The notes: generated from the letters alone by a model not told the origin. 64,000 nucleotides of DNA from Chromobacterium paludis (GCF_008275125.1 NZ_CP043473.1:744001-808000); one strand, 5' to 3'; counted from the first letter of the stretch, positions 50,354-57,484 are shown. A program made the numbers and translations.

Positions 50354-50779
50354 TGCTCCCCTTCCGGCCAGTGGCCTTATCTATCGAAAAACTGATGCGA
50401 TGGTATGAGGGAATCATGACAAATCGACGTCATTAATATGACAAAAAGGTTTCAGTGGCGGATGTGCCTGAGCGTTGCCATGTTTCCGTCCGCGGCTTGG
50501 CGCAATGAATTGGTCTGGCGGCGCGGTTTTTCCGCGCAATGGCCGCCTGGTTTGCGGGTGGAGGGCAGCATTCCACTCATGCCGGCTTGAAACAAGAAAA
50601 TTTGCATATGCAGTGCGCGGAGAAATCTTTAATTAAAAATACTATGCAGACGCGGCGGTTTGGCTACAAACGCTTACAGGCGGAAACCTAAATCCTGCTG
50701 AAAATGGGCGACGGGGGTGCGATTCTTGCAGTCAGGCGCCGATAGGGCGCAAGACTATGCGCATGCAAGGAGACATGAC
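50354..50779. other. Divergent intergenic region, ABC importer / small exported proteins
   Basis: About 425 bp with no convincing gene. The left part holds the importer promoter with GTCAT repeats. The right part is AT-rich near 50595-50660 (AATCTTTAATTAAAAATACTATGC), a likely promoter for the plus-strand genes, followed by GGCTACAAACGCTTACAGGCGGAAACC. Confidence 0.4.
50416..50445. promoter_or_regulatory. GTCAT inverted and direct repeats upstream of the ABC importer
   Basis: ATGACAAA occurs twice, 22 bp apart, and GTCAT-TAAT-ATGAC forms a perfect inverted repeat at 50429-50442. The cluster lies 60-90 bp upstream of the binding-protein gene and may be an operator. Confidence 0.4.
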
Positions 50780-51298
50780 GTGGATTGGAAGAAAAATGGA
50801 ATGAGAGCGATGGCCCTGTTGCTGGCGGTGTCCGGCCTCAGCGCCTGCGTGGTGGCGCCGCCGCGCGTCCAGGCATCTTATCAGCCGGCGACGGTGCGCG
50901 TGGAAGTGCCGCGTGAATGGCGGCCGGCCGATCATCCCTATTACCTGCATGCGATGAGTGATCTGCGCCAGGCCCGCGCGTATCTGGCCCGTCCCGACTA
51001 TGCGCCGATCGCCGGGGACGAGCGCCGCGCCGTGGCCGAGATCGACGCCGCGCTGGGCGAGATGCGGCGCGCCGCCATCGAGGACGGCAAGAATCCCTGG
51101 GCTTACGAGCAAGCCGACGCGCGCATGAGCCCGACCGACCGCTTCCACAAGGCGCTGGATCTGCTGGCCGCCGCTCGCCACGACGCCAGCCATCAGGAAG
51201 ACGATCCCTGGGGGCGCGACCTGCAGCACCGCATACTGCGCCACGTCGACGCCGCCCACCAGGCGGTGCAGCAGGCCATCAACGATGCCCTGCGCTGA
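50780..51298 (+). CDS. Small lipoprotein, tandem paralogue 1
   Basis: This 172-residue protein begins at a GTG placed seven bases after AAGGAG, giving a lipoprotein signal with a basic start (MDWKKNGMR) and lipobox LSAC (about Cys23). The mature part contains HPYYLHAMSDLRQARAYLA, then RAVAEIDAALGEMRRAAIED, DRFHKALDLLAAARHDASHQEDDP and a helical end. It is nearly all alpha-helical with repeated histidine and aspartate residues. The next gene encodes a paralogue sharing these blocks. I do not recognise a named family. Confidence 0.75.
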   Translation: MDWKKNGMRAMALLLAVSGLSACVVAPPRVQASYQPATVRVEVPREWRPADHPYYLHAMSDLRQARAYLARPDYAPIAGDERRAVAEIDAALGEMRRAAIEDGKNPWAYEQADARMSPTDRFHKALDLLAAARHDASHQEDDPWGRDLQHRILRHVDAAHQAVQQAINDALR

Positions 51299-51337
51299 GC
51301 GCAAGGCGGCATGTAAGCCTTGGGAGACGATAGCATC

Positions 51338-51841
51338 ATGAAAACACGCGGCATTCTGACCGTGCTGGCGCTGGCTGCCGCCGGCAACGCGCTGTTCAGC
51401 GCGCCCGCCCTGGCCGACAACTGGCGCGAGGGCGATCCATGGTCCTGGCAGCAGCATCCATGGCACCCTGAGCAGCATCCTTATTACCTGCATGCGATGA
51501 GCGACTTGCGCCGGGCGCGCGATCTGCTGGCGCGGCCGGACTACCCGCGCGTGGCGGACGACGAGCGCCATGCCGTGGATCAGATCGACAAGGCGCTGCA
51601 CAAGATGCGCGACGCCGCCATCGACGACGGCAAGGACATCGACGCGCGCATGCCGCCCGACGCGAACTGGCGTCCGGAAGACCGCTTCCATCAGGCCCGG
51701 GCGCTGTTGGACAAGGCCCGCCAGGACGCGAGCCATCGCGAGGATGATCCTTATCTGCGCTCGCTGCAGCGCGACATCGTGCATCACATTAATGAAGCCG
51801 AGCGCAATCTAGACCACGCGGTCAGCGACGCGCTGCGCTGA
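51338..51841 (+). CDS. Small exported protein, tandem paralogue 2
   Basis: This 167-residue protein has a cleavable signal peptide (LALAAAGNALFSAPALA, then DNWREGDPW) rather than a lipobox. Its mature helical domain repeats the blocks of the preceding protein: HPYYLHAMSDLRRARDLLA, AVDQIDKALHKMRDAAIDDGKD, DRFHQARALLDKARQDASHREDDP. GGGAGA precedes the ATG by about ten bases. The pair probably arose by tandem duplication, with one copy anchored in a membrane and one free in the periplasm. The function is unknown; the acidic and histidine-rich surface would be compatible with metal or ligand binding. Confidence 0.75.
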   Translation: MKTRGILTVLALAAAGNALFSAPALADNWREGDPWSWQQHPWHPEQHPYYLHAMSDLRRARDLLARPDYPRVADDERHAVDQIDKALHKMRDAAIDDGKDIDARMPPDANWRPEDRFHQARALLDKARQDASHREDDPYLRSLQRDIVHHINEAERNLDHAVSDALR

Positions 51842-51918
51842 GTCCGTTTTGCCGTCGCTGTGACGCCGGGCGGGGCTTGCGCTACCATCGGGCAGAATCA
51901 AGCCAGATGGAGTATGCA

Positions 51919-52914
51919 ATGAGCCGAATCCTGGTGCTCTACACCGGCGGTACCATAGGAATGGACCACACCCCGGAAGGCCTGGCCCCTGTGCCCGGCC
52001 TTCTGCCGCGCCTGCTGCAGCGTTTCGAACGCCCCGGTATGCAGTTTGATGTCGTCGAGTTTGAACAACTGATAGATTCCTCCGCCATCACCCCGCGGCA
52101 ATGGAACCAGATCATTGACGCGCTGAGCGCGTCATATGCGCGGTACGATGGCTTCGTGGTGATCCACGGCACCGACACGCTGGCCTACACCGCCAGCGTG
52201 CTGGCCTTCGCCCTGCGCGGCCTGGCCAAGCCTGTGGTGCTGACCGGCGCCCAGCTGCCGCTGGTGCACCCGCGTTCCGATGGCTGGGCCAATCTGGCCG
52301 ACGCTTTCGAGGCTGCCTGCCAAGCGGATTTGACCGAGGTCGTCATTGCCTTTGACCGCCTGCTGCTGCGCGGCTGCCGCGCGCGCAAGCTGGACGCCGA
52401 GCGTTTCGACGGCTTCAACAGTCCCAATGCCGCGCCGTTGGCCGAGTTCGCCATCTCCGCGCATTGGCATCGACAGCGCTGGCTGCGCCCGGACGGCGAG
52501 TGGCGGCCGCTGCGGCTGGAGGAGAACTTGAAGCTGGCGGCGCTGATGCTGACACCGGGCCATGGCAGCACGCTGGCCGGGCAGGCGCTGCGCGACGGCG
52601 GCCTGGACGGCGCCATCCTGCTCAGCTATGGCAGCGGCAACGCACCGGCCGATCCGGCGCTGCTGGACGGCGTGGCCGCGATGCGCGCGCGCGGCTGCCC
52701 GGTGTTGACGCTGACCCAGGTGGTGAAAGGCGCGGTGGCGGTGGGCGCTTATGCCGCCAGCCAGCCGCTGGCGCGCGCCGGCGCGCAGCCGGGCGGCGAT
52801 CTGACGCCGGAGGCGGCGTTGGCCAAGCTGCACGTGCTGTTGTCTGCCGGTCTGGCGCCGGAGGCGCTGCGCGAGGCTTTGGGCCGCTCGTGGCGGGGTG
52901 AGATGACGGTTTGA
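51919..52914 (+). CDS. ansA: L-asparaginase, type I
   Basis: This 331-residue cytosolic asparaginase has the N-terminal catalytic threonine in LVLYTGGTIGMDHT and the second catalytic block VVIHGTDTLAYTASVLAF, with TGAQLPLVHPRSDGWANL following. There is no signal peptide, which fits the low-affinity type I enzyme (AnsA) rather than the secreted type II. The ATG with GGAG at six bases is chosen over an ATG four codons earlier. A strong hairpin terminator that is also the first unit of the repeat cluster lies just after it. Confidence 0.92.
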   Translation: MSRILVLYTGGTIGMDHTPEGLAPVPGLLPRLLQRFERPGMQFDVVEFEQLIDSSAITPRQWNQIIDALSASYARYDGFVVIHGTDTLAYTASVLAFALRGLAKPVVLTGAQLPLVHPRSDGWANLADAFEAACQADLTEVVIAFDRLLLRGCRARKLDAERFDGFNSPNAAPLAEFAISAHWHRQRWLRPDGEWRPLRLEENLKLAALMLTPGHGSTLAGQALRDGGLDGAILLSYGSGNAPADPALLDGVAAMRARGCPVLTLTQVVKGAVAVGAYAASQPLARAGAQPGGDLTPEAALAKLHVLLSAGLAPEALREALGRSWRGEMTV

Positions 52915-52934
52915 TCCGTTCGCTGCCGTATCGA

Positions 52935-52963
52935 GGCCGCTTAAAAAATAAGCGGCCTTTTTT
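52935..52963 (+). terminator. Terminator after the asparaginase gene (core of repeat unit 1)
   Basis: Perfect stem AGGCCGCTTA / TAAGCGGCCT with an A5 loop, followed by six to seven T residues. Its centre is also the A-rich core of the repeat family described below. Confidence 0.85.
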
Positions 52964-53012
52964 CATGCTTGCCCTTCAAGGGCTTGCCTGTGTTTTCCAC
53001 AGCCGGTCCACA
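52939..53012. repeat. Repeat unit 1: A-rich hairpin core plus TTTTCCACA pair
   Basis: Core GCTTAAAAAATAAGC, then after 54 bp TTTTCCACA (52993-53001), then 14 bp after that motif's start TCCACA (53007-53012). TTTTCCACA fits the DnaA-box consensus TTWTNCACA. Confidence 0.75.
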
Positions 53013-53087
53013 CGGCTCTGCACGGACGATGTGGGCAACCCTGAAGCGCGAGTCGGCCTGCGGCGAGGGCTGTGAGGACCTGGCGCT

Positions 53088-53162
53088 GCTTAAAAAATAA
53101 GCACGGCTGAGCGGGGCCTGAGGAATCAGCGGCTTGCCGCGCTTGTCCACAAGCCGCGCACA
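53088..53162. repeat. Repeat unit 2: core plus TTGTCCACA pair
   Basis: Core GCTTAAAAAATAAGC, then GGCTTGCCGC and, 55 bp from the core start, TTGTCCACA (53143-53151), followed at +14 by CGCACA. TTGTCCACA differs from the DnaA consensus at one base. Confidence 0.75.
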
Positions 53163-53214
53163 GGATTGTGTACCGGACATGGGGATGGGCTTGGTCGAGT
53201 CTGGCCTGGGCTTT

Positions 53215-53288
53215 GCCTAAAAAATAGGCGTCGATCATTTTTGCTTTGTCTTCATGGGTTTGGCGGCATTATCCACAACGGGTCCACA
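53215..53288. repeat. Repeat unit 3: core plus perfect DnaA-box TTATCCACA
   Basis: Core GCCTAAAAAATAGGC is a perfect hairpin. At +54 lies TTATCCACA (53269-53277), the exact strong DnaA box, and 14 bp on is TCCACA (53283-53288). Confidence 0.8.
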
Positions 53289-53325
53289 TGGCGTTGCACT
53301 GGCGGTGGGGAAAAAGTTCACGCCT

Positions 53326-53400
53326 GCGCAAAAAATGAGCGGGTGGCGGGAAGCGACGCCGCATCAAGGACTTGTGTCGATTTTCCACAGCCGGCCCACA
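53326..53400. repeat. Repeat unit 4: core plus TTTTCCACA pair
   Basis: The core is diverged (GCGCAAAAAATGAGC). At +55 lies TTTTCCACA (53381-53389), followed at +14 by CCCACA (53395-53400). It ends 95 bp before the NadR-kinase-like gene. Confidence 0.7.
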
Positions 53401-53450
53401 GCGCTATCCCCTCCGGCTGTGAAAAACGCGGTAAGCGAGTGGCGACGCGG

Positions 53451-53456
53451 TATAAT
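53451..53456 (+). promoter_or_regulatory. Possible -10 box for the NadR-kinase-like gene
   Basis: A perfect TATAAT hexamer lies 40 bp before the start codon in otherwise GC-rich sequence. No matching -35 box is visible at the usual spacing. Confidence 0.35.
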
Positions 53457-53495
53457 GGCGGGCTTGGCCGGAGCGCCGACAAGGATGGATGATCG

Positions 53496-54041
53496 ATGCG
53501 GGAAGGAAGGGGGCGCGGGCCTGTCCGGGTGGCGATAGTCGGCCCGGAATCCAGCGGCAAGAGCACGCTGGCGGAAGCGCTGGCGCTGAGCCTGCGCGCC
53601 GACGGCTGGCGCGCGGCATGGGTGCAAGAGTATGCGCGCGCCTATTACGCCGATCGCCCCTATACCGCCGACGCGGCCGATATCGAAGCCATCGCCGCCG
53701 GCCAGCTGGCGGCGGAAGCGGCGGCCGGCGCGGACATCCTGCTCTGCGACACCACGGTGCTGACCTGCAAGATTTGGGCGGAAGTGGCGCATGGCCAGGC
53801 GTCCGCGCGCTTGCTGGCGCTGTACCGGCCGCAGGACTATGACCTGACGCTGCTGGCCTGTCCCGATATCCCGTGGCAGCCGGACCCCTTGCGCAGCCAT
53901 CCCACGCAGCGGGACTGGCTGCTGGACTTGCATCGGCAGGAATTGGCCCGGCAGGGCGTTGCCGCGCTGGAACTGCGCGGCCCGCACGCTGCGCGACTGG
54001 CGCGCGCGCGGCAGGCGCTGTTGCCGCTGTTGCCTGCCTAA
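53496..54041 (+). CDS. NadR-type ribosylnicotinamide kinase-like P-loop ATPase (AAA_28)
   Basis: This 181-residue protein has a P-loop VAIVGPESSGKSTLAEAL at residue 12. Then come WVQEYARAYYADRPYTADAADIEAIAAGQ, the acidic LLCDTTVLTCKIW and LACPDIPWQPDPLR, all landmarks of the C-terminal kinase domain of NadR. There is no N-terminal repressor or NMN adenylyltransferase domain, so it is a stand-alone kinase and may phosphorylate nicotinamide riboside or another small substrate. It is flanked on both sides by repeat units, and its stop codon TAA is part of the core of unit 5. Confidence 0.82.
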   Translation: MREGRGRGPVRVAIVGPESSGKSTLAEALALSLRADGWRAAWVQEYARAYYADRPYTADAADIEAIAAGQLAAEAAAGADILLCDTTVLTCKIWAEVAHGQASARLLALYRPQDYDLTLLACPDIPWQPDPLRSHPTQRDWLLDLHRQELARQGVAALELRGPHAARLARARQALLPLLPA

Positions 54042-54109
54042 AAAATAAGCGGTCCGGAAACGGCCAGGCAAATCAGCGGCTTGCCGCCTTTGTCCACAGC
54101 GCTTCCACA
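54036..54109. repeat. Repeat unit 5: core plus TTGTCCACA pair
   Basis: Core GCCTAAAAAATAAGC includes the stop codon of the kinase gene. ATCAGCGGCTTGCCGC precedes TTGTCCACA (54090-54098) at +54, and TCCACA (54104-54109) follows at +14. Confidence 0.78.
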
Positions 54110-54147
54110 ATCTTGTCAGCCGGACGGGTGGATAGTCCGGCAGGGCT

Positions 54148-54221
54148 GCCTAAAAAATGGGCGGCGTAAAAAACATCAGACAGAATAAGGGCTTGGCGGC
54201 CTTGTCCACAGGCCGCTCACA
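54148..54221. repeat. Repeat unit 6: core plus TTGTCCACA pair
   Basis: Core GCCTAAAAAATGGGC, GGGCTTGGCGGC, TTGTCCACA (54202-54210) at +54 and CTCACA (54216-54221) at +14. It ends 26 bp before the S4-domain gene and so probably lies in its 5' leader or promoter. Confidence 0.78.
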
Positions 54222-54247
54222 AGCCTGTCCAGAACGAGTGTGCAAAA

Positions 54248-54463
54248 ATGAAAGAAACCTTCAAGCTGAACAGCGAATACATCCCGCTGTGCGACCTGCT
54301 CAAAGCCTGCAACGTCTGCCATTCCGGCGGCGCGGCCAAGCATTTCATCGCCGAGGGCAATGTGTCGGTCGATGGCCAGGTCGAGCTGCGCAAGACGTGC
54401 AAGATCCGCGCCGGCCAGCAAGTCAGCGGCGACGGCTTTCTGATCGTTGTCGAGGCGGACTGA
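54248..54463 (+). CDS. S4-domain RNA-binding protein (YbcJ-like)
   Basis: This 71-residue protein is a single S4 domain: YIPLCDLLKACNVCHSGGAAK, HFIAEGNVSVDGQVELR and the closing KIRAGQQVSGDGFLIVV. It matches the small YbcJ/RlbA-type proteins thought to bind ribosomal or other structured RNA. The ribosome binding site is weak (GAGTG). It sits directly after repeat unit 6 and before a small Oxidored-like gene whose ATG is two bases beyond its stop. Confidence 0.88.
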   Translation: MKETFKLNSEYIPLCDLLKACNVCHSGGAAKHFIAEGNVSVDGQVELRKTCKIRAGQQVSGDGFLIVVEAD

Positions 54464-54464
54464 G

Positions 54465-54647
54465 ATGGATGATTTTGCCGACATCATGCCGGAGCCGCCG
54501 TTCGAGGTGGACGACGACATGTGCTGCGGCAGCGGCTGCGAGCCTTGCATTTTAGACATCTACCAGCAAGAGCTGCGCGCCTACCGCGCGCGGCTGGCCC
54601 TGTGGCAGGCGAGGCAGATCGAAGGAGCGCGCGATGGCGGGCATTGA
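54465..54647 (+). CDS. Small Oxidored-like (cysteine-motif) protein
   Basis: This 60-residue protein contains CCGSGCEPCILDIYQQEL near residue 20, the hallmark of the oxidoreductase-like N-terminal domain (PF09791) found in small bacterial proteins and fused to larger eukaryotic ones. The four cysteines probably bind a metal or form disulphides. The activity is unknown. It follows the S4 gene by one base and overlaps the next gene by 14 bases, so it belongs to a compact operon. Confidence 0.85.
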   Translation: MDDFADIMPEPPFEVDDDMCCGSGCEPCILDIYQQELRAYRARLALWQARQIEGARDGGH

Positions 54648-55488
54648 TCTGCACTTCCATTCCCGCACGTCCGATGGCGCGTTGACGCCGACCGAGGTGA
54701 TAGACCGCGCCGCGCTGCGCGAGCCCAGCCTGCTGGCGCTGACCGATCACGACTGCACCGCCGGCTTGGCCGAAGCGGCAGCGGCGGCTGCGCGGCACGG
54801 CATAGATTTTTTGCATGGCGTGGAGGTCTCCGTCAGCTGGGGCCGCCATACCGTGCACATCGTCGGCCTGGGCATCGATCCGGACGACGCGGCCCTGGCC
54901 GCCGGGCTGAAGCGCATACGCGACGGCCGGCTGGAGCGGGCGCGCCAGATGGGTGACTCGCTGGCGGCGGCCGGCATCGAGGGCTGTTTCGAAGGCGCCA
55001 TGCGCTGGTGCGACAATCCAGAGATGATCAGTCGCACCCATTTTGCCCGCCACCTGGTGGATAGCGGCGCGGTCAAGGACGTGCGCACGGTGTTCCGCAA
55101 GTATCTGACGCCGGGCAAGCCTGGTTTCGTCGAGCATGAGTGGGCTAGCCTGGAGGACGCGGTGGGCTGGATCGTCGGCGCCGGCGGCATGGCGGTGATC
55201 GCGCATCCCGGCCGTTACGACATGGGCCGCACCCTGATAGAACGGCTGATTCTGGACTTCAAGGCGGCCGGCGGCCAGGGCATCGAAGTGGCCAGCGGCA
55301 GCCACAGTCTGGACGATATGCACAAGTTCGCGCTGCATGCGGACAGGCATGGGCTTTACGCCAGCAGCGGCAGCGATTTCCACGCGCCGGGCGAGGGTGG
55401 CCGCGACGTCGGCCACACCGAGGATTTGCCGCCGATCTGCCGGCCGATCTGGCGCGAACTGGAGGCCCGCATCATCCGGCCTGCCTAA
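54634..55488 (+). CDS. rnm: PHP-domain phosphoesterase, RNase AM-like (Rnm/YciV)
   Basis: This 284-residue metal-dependent phosphoesterase has the PHP motif blocks IDLHFHSRTSDGALTP at residue 4, LALTDHDCTAGL, VEVSVSWGRHTVHIVGLGI, VIAHPGRYDMG near 188 and the C-terminal SSGSDFHAPGE. E. coli YciV (RNase AM) is a 5'-3' exoribonuclease that trims 5' ends of rRNA and degrades short oligonucleotides; that role fits the neighbouring S4 RNA-binding gene. GGAG precedes the ATG inside the preceding gene. Confidence 0.9.
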   Translation: MAGIDLHFHSRTSDGALTPTEVIDRAALREPSLLALTDHDCTAGLAEAAAAAARHGIDFLHGVEVSVSWGRHTVHIVGLGIDPDDAALAAGLKRIRDGRLERARQMGDSLAAAGIEGCFEGAMRWCDNPEMISRTHFARHLVDSGAVKDVRTVFRKYLTPGKPGFVEHEWASLEDAVGWIVGAGGMAVIAHPGRYDMGRTLIERLILDFKAAGGQGIEVASGSHSLDDMHKFALHADRHGLYASSGSDFHAPGEGGRDVGHTEDLPPICRPIWRELEARIIRPA

Positions 55489-55506
55489 ACCAATAAGGAC
55501 AAGAAC

Positions 55507-56130
55507 ATGGCGCAATTCTTCGTGATTCATCCCGACAACCCGCAGGCCAGACTGATCCGCGAGGCGGTGAAGATGCTGCGCGAGGGCGGCGTGATCGTCT
55601 ATCCCACCGACTCCTGCTACGCGCTGGGCTGCATGCTGGGCGACAAGGCGGCGCTGGAGCGCATCCTGGCCATCCGCGGCCTGGATTTGAAGCAGCGCAT
55701 GATGACGCTGGTGTGCCATGATCTGTCCGAACTGGCCAATTACGCCAAGGTGGACAACAGCCAGTATCGGATGCTGAAGTCCACCACGCCGGGCAGCTAC
55801 ACCTTCATCCTGCAGGCGTCGCGCGAAGTGCCGCGCCGCACCCTGCATCCCAAGCGCGCCACCATAGGCTTGCGCGTGCCGGACCATAAAGTGGCGCTGG
55901 CCTTGTTGGAAGAGCTGGGCGAACCCATATTGTCCTGTACCCTGACGCTGCCGGGCGACGCCGAGCCGCTGTCCGATCCCTATGAAATCCGCGAGCGGCT
56001 GGAACATGCCGTGGACGCGGTGATAGACGGCGGCTGGTGCGGCACCGAGCCTACCACCGTCATCGACATGACCGATGGCGTGGAGCTGCTGCGCCAAGGC
56101 AAGGGGCCGCTGGCGCCGTTCGGTCTTTGA
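55507..56130 (+). CDS. yciO: YciO-type Sua5/YrdC-family protein
   Basis: This 207-residue protein of the YrdC/Sua5 fold shows GGVIVYPTDSCYALGC near residue 28, RGLDLKQRMMTLVCHDLSEL and STTPGSYTFILQASREVPRR, all typical of the YciO branch. The PTDSCYALG block is the nucleotide/threonyl site. Paralogues TsaC/Sua5 make threonylcarbamoyl-AMP for t6A tRNA modification; whether YciO does so in vivo is uncertain. It lies 18 bp after the rnm-like gene, the same order as yciV-yciO in E. coli. Confidence 0.92.
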   Translation: MAQFFVIHPDNPQARLIREAVKMLREGGVIVYPTDSCYALGCMLGDKAALERILAIRGLDLKQRMMTLVCHDLSELANYAKVDNSQYRMLKSTTPGSYTFILQASREVPRRTLHPKRATIGLRVPDHKVALALLEELGEPILSCTLTLPGDAEPLSDPYEIRERLEHAVDAVIDGGWCGTEPTTVIDMTDGVELLRQGKGPLAPFGL

Positions 56131-56153
56131 ATCCACAACATCCTTAGGAAATC

Positions 56154-56795
56154 ATGCAGTCTTTGTCCTTGATTCAACAATTGGCGGTGTCCATTCTGCC
56201 GATTCTGTTCGCCATCACCATCCCGGCCGGCGCCCAGGCCTTCATGGCCGACTATCTGGGCGACCGCACCGCCTATATGACCGGCCGCCGCACTTTCAGC
56301 CCGCTGGCCCACATCGACCCCATAGGCTCCATCGCGATGCCGTTGATCGGCGTCGCCTTGGGCGGCTTCATCATCGGCTGGCCCAAGTCGCTGCAATTGA
56401 ATCCCGGCGCGATGCGCAAGCCGCGCAGCGCCTTGGCCAAAGTGGCGGTGGTGACGCCGCTGGCCAATCTGATCATGGCCCTGCTGTGGGCGGGCGTGGT
56501 GCTGGCTTCCGGCTACCTGACCGTTTACTTTGGCGAACCCTTGCAACTGATGGCGCTGATCGGCATCAAAATCAATGTGGCGCTGATGATTTTCACCTTG
56601 ATCCCGCTGCCGCCCTTGCCCGGCGGCGTCATCGTGCAGGCGCTGTTGCCGGCGCGCGCCGCGTGGGAATTTTCCAAGGTGGAGCGCTACAGCTTCTGGA
56701 TTCTGTTGCTGCTGATGTTCAGCGGCATTCTGGGCAAGGTGTTGCTGCCCTTGGTGCAGGCCATCGTGCTGGCCATCGTCGGCGCGGTGATGTAA
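56154..56795 (+). CDS. Site-2-protease paralogue lacking catalytic residues (pseudoprotease)
   Basis: This 213-residue, multi-span membrane protein aligns along its whole length with the following gene's product. At residues 24-28 the zinc motif HEAAH is replaced by PAGAQ, and the LDGG aspartate motif by LPGG (PPLPGGVIV). Otherwise the shared segments are kept: ILPILFAIT, GDRTAYMTGRRTFSPLAHIDPIGSI and FGW/IIGWPKSLQLNPGAMRKPR. It cannot bind zinc in the normal way, so it is predicted to be proteolytically inactive. It could pair with or regulate the active paralogue. The reading frame is intact, which argues against simple decay. Confidence 0.85.
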   Translation: MQSLSLIQQLAVSILPILFAITIPAGAQAFMADYLGDRTAYMTGRRTFSPLAHIDPIGSIAMPLIGVALGGFIIGWPKSLQLNPGAMRKPRSALAKVAVVTPLANLIMALLWAGVVLASGYLTVYFGEPLQLMALIGIKINVALMIFTLIPLPPLPGGVIVQALLPARAAWEFSKVERYSFWILLLLMFSGILGKVLLPLVQAIVLAIVGAVM

Positions 56796-56845
56796 GCATG
56801 CGAAGATGAAACAAGCCGCGGCTGGCGGCTGGAGAGGGGATAAGC

Positions 56846-57484
56846 ATGGGTTTCGACCAGATGGTGCAACGCGTCGCCATTTACGCCTTGCCGGTTTTGT
56901 TTGCGATCACGCTGCATGAGGCGGCGCACGCCTACGCCGCGCGCCGCTTCGGCGACAACACCGCCTACATGATGGGGCGGATGACGCTGAACCCGCTCAA
57001 GCACATCGACCCGCTGGGCACGGTGCTGCTGCCCTTGCTGACTTTGTGGATGGGCGGCTTTCTCTTCGGCTGGGCCAAGCCGGTGCCGGTCAATTTCGGC
57101 GCGCTGCGCAAGCCGCGCGAGCACGGCCGCTGGGTGGCCGCCGCCGGGCCGGCCGCCAATTTCGCCATGATGGCCGGTTGGGCGTTGTTGCTGAAGCTGG
57201 CGATCCATACCGACAACGCCTATAGCGAGCCGCTGGCCCTGATGAGCCAGGCCGGCATCGCCATCAATATCTCGCTGATGCTGCTGAACCTGCTGCCCAT
57301 CCTGCCGCTGGACGGCGGCCGCATCGTGGAGAGCCTGCTGCCGCCGGGCACGGCCTGGAAGTACGCCCAGACCGAGCGCTACGGCATGTGGATACTGCTG
57401 TTGCTGATCGCCACCGGCATGCTGGGCAGGATTCTGCAACCGTTCTACCAGTTGATGTATCATCTGCTGCAATTGTTTTTCTAG
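56846..57484 (+). CDS. Site-2 protease family membrane metalloprotease (M50)
   Basis: This 212-residue protein has about six hydrophobic spans with HEAAHAYAARRFGDNTAYM at residue 24 (zinc ligands His24 and His28, catalytic Glu25) and LPILPLDGGRIVESLLP near 150 with the third ligand aspartate. It belongs to the compact S2P group without PDZ or CBS domains, found in many bacteria next to trpS. Substrates are unknown. It follows its inactive paralogue by 50 bp and precedes trpS by 75 bp in the same direction. GGAGAGGGG lies upstream of the start. Confidence 0.92.
   Translation: MGFDQMVQRVAIYALPVLFAITLHEAAHAYAARRFGDNTAYMMGRMTLNPLKHIDPLGTVLLPLLTLWMGGFLFGWAKPVPVNFGALRKPREHGRWVAAAGPAANFAMMAGWALLLKLAIHTDNAYSEPLALMSQAGIAINISLMLLNLLPILPLDGGRIVESLLPPGTAWKYAQTERYGMWILLLLIATGMLGRILQPFYQLMYHLLQLFF

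Noticed and set aside
52941..54175. Short minus-strand proteins with a VDK-GKPLI / AYFL pattern in the repeat cluster
   Set aside because: The similar peptides come from conserved DNA motifs. The frame relation between box and core changes from unit to unit, and stops interrupt most units, so they are unlikely to be expressed genes.
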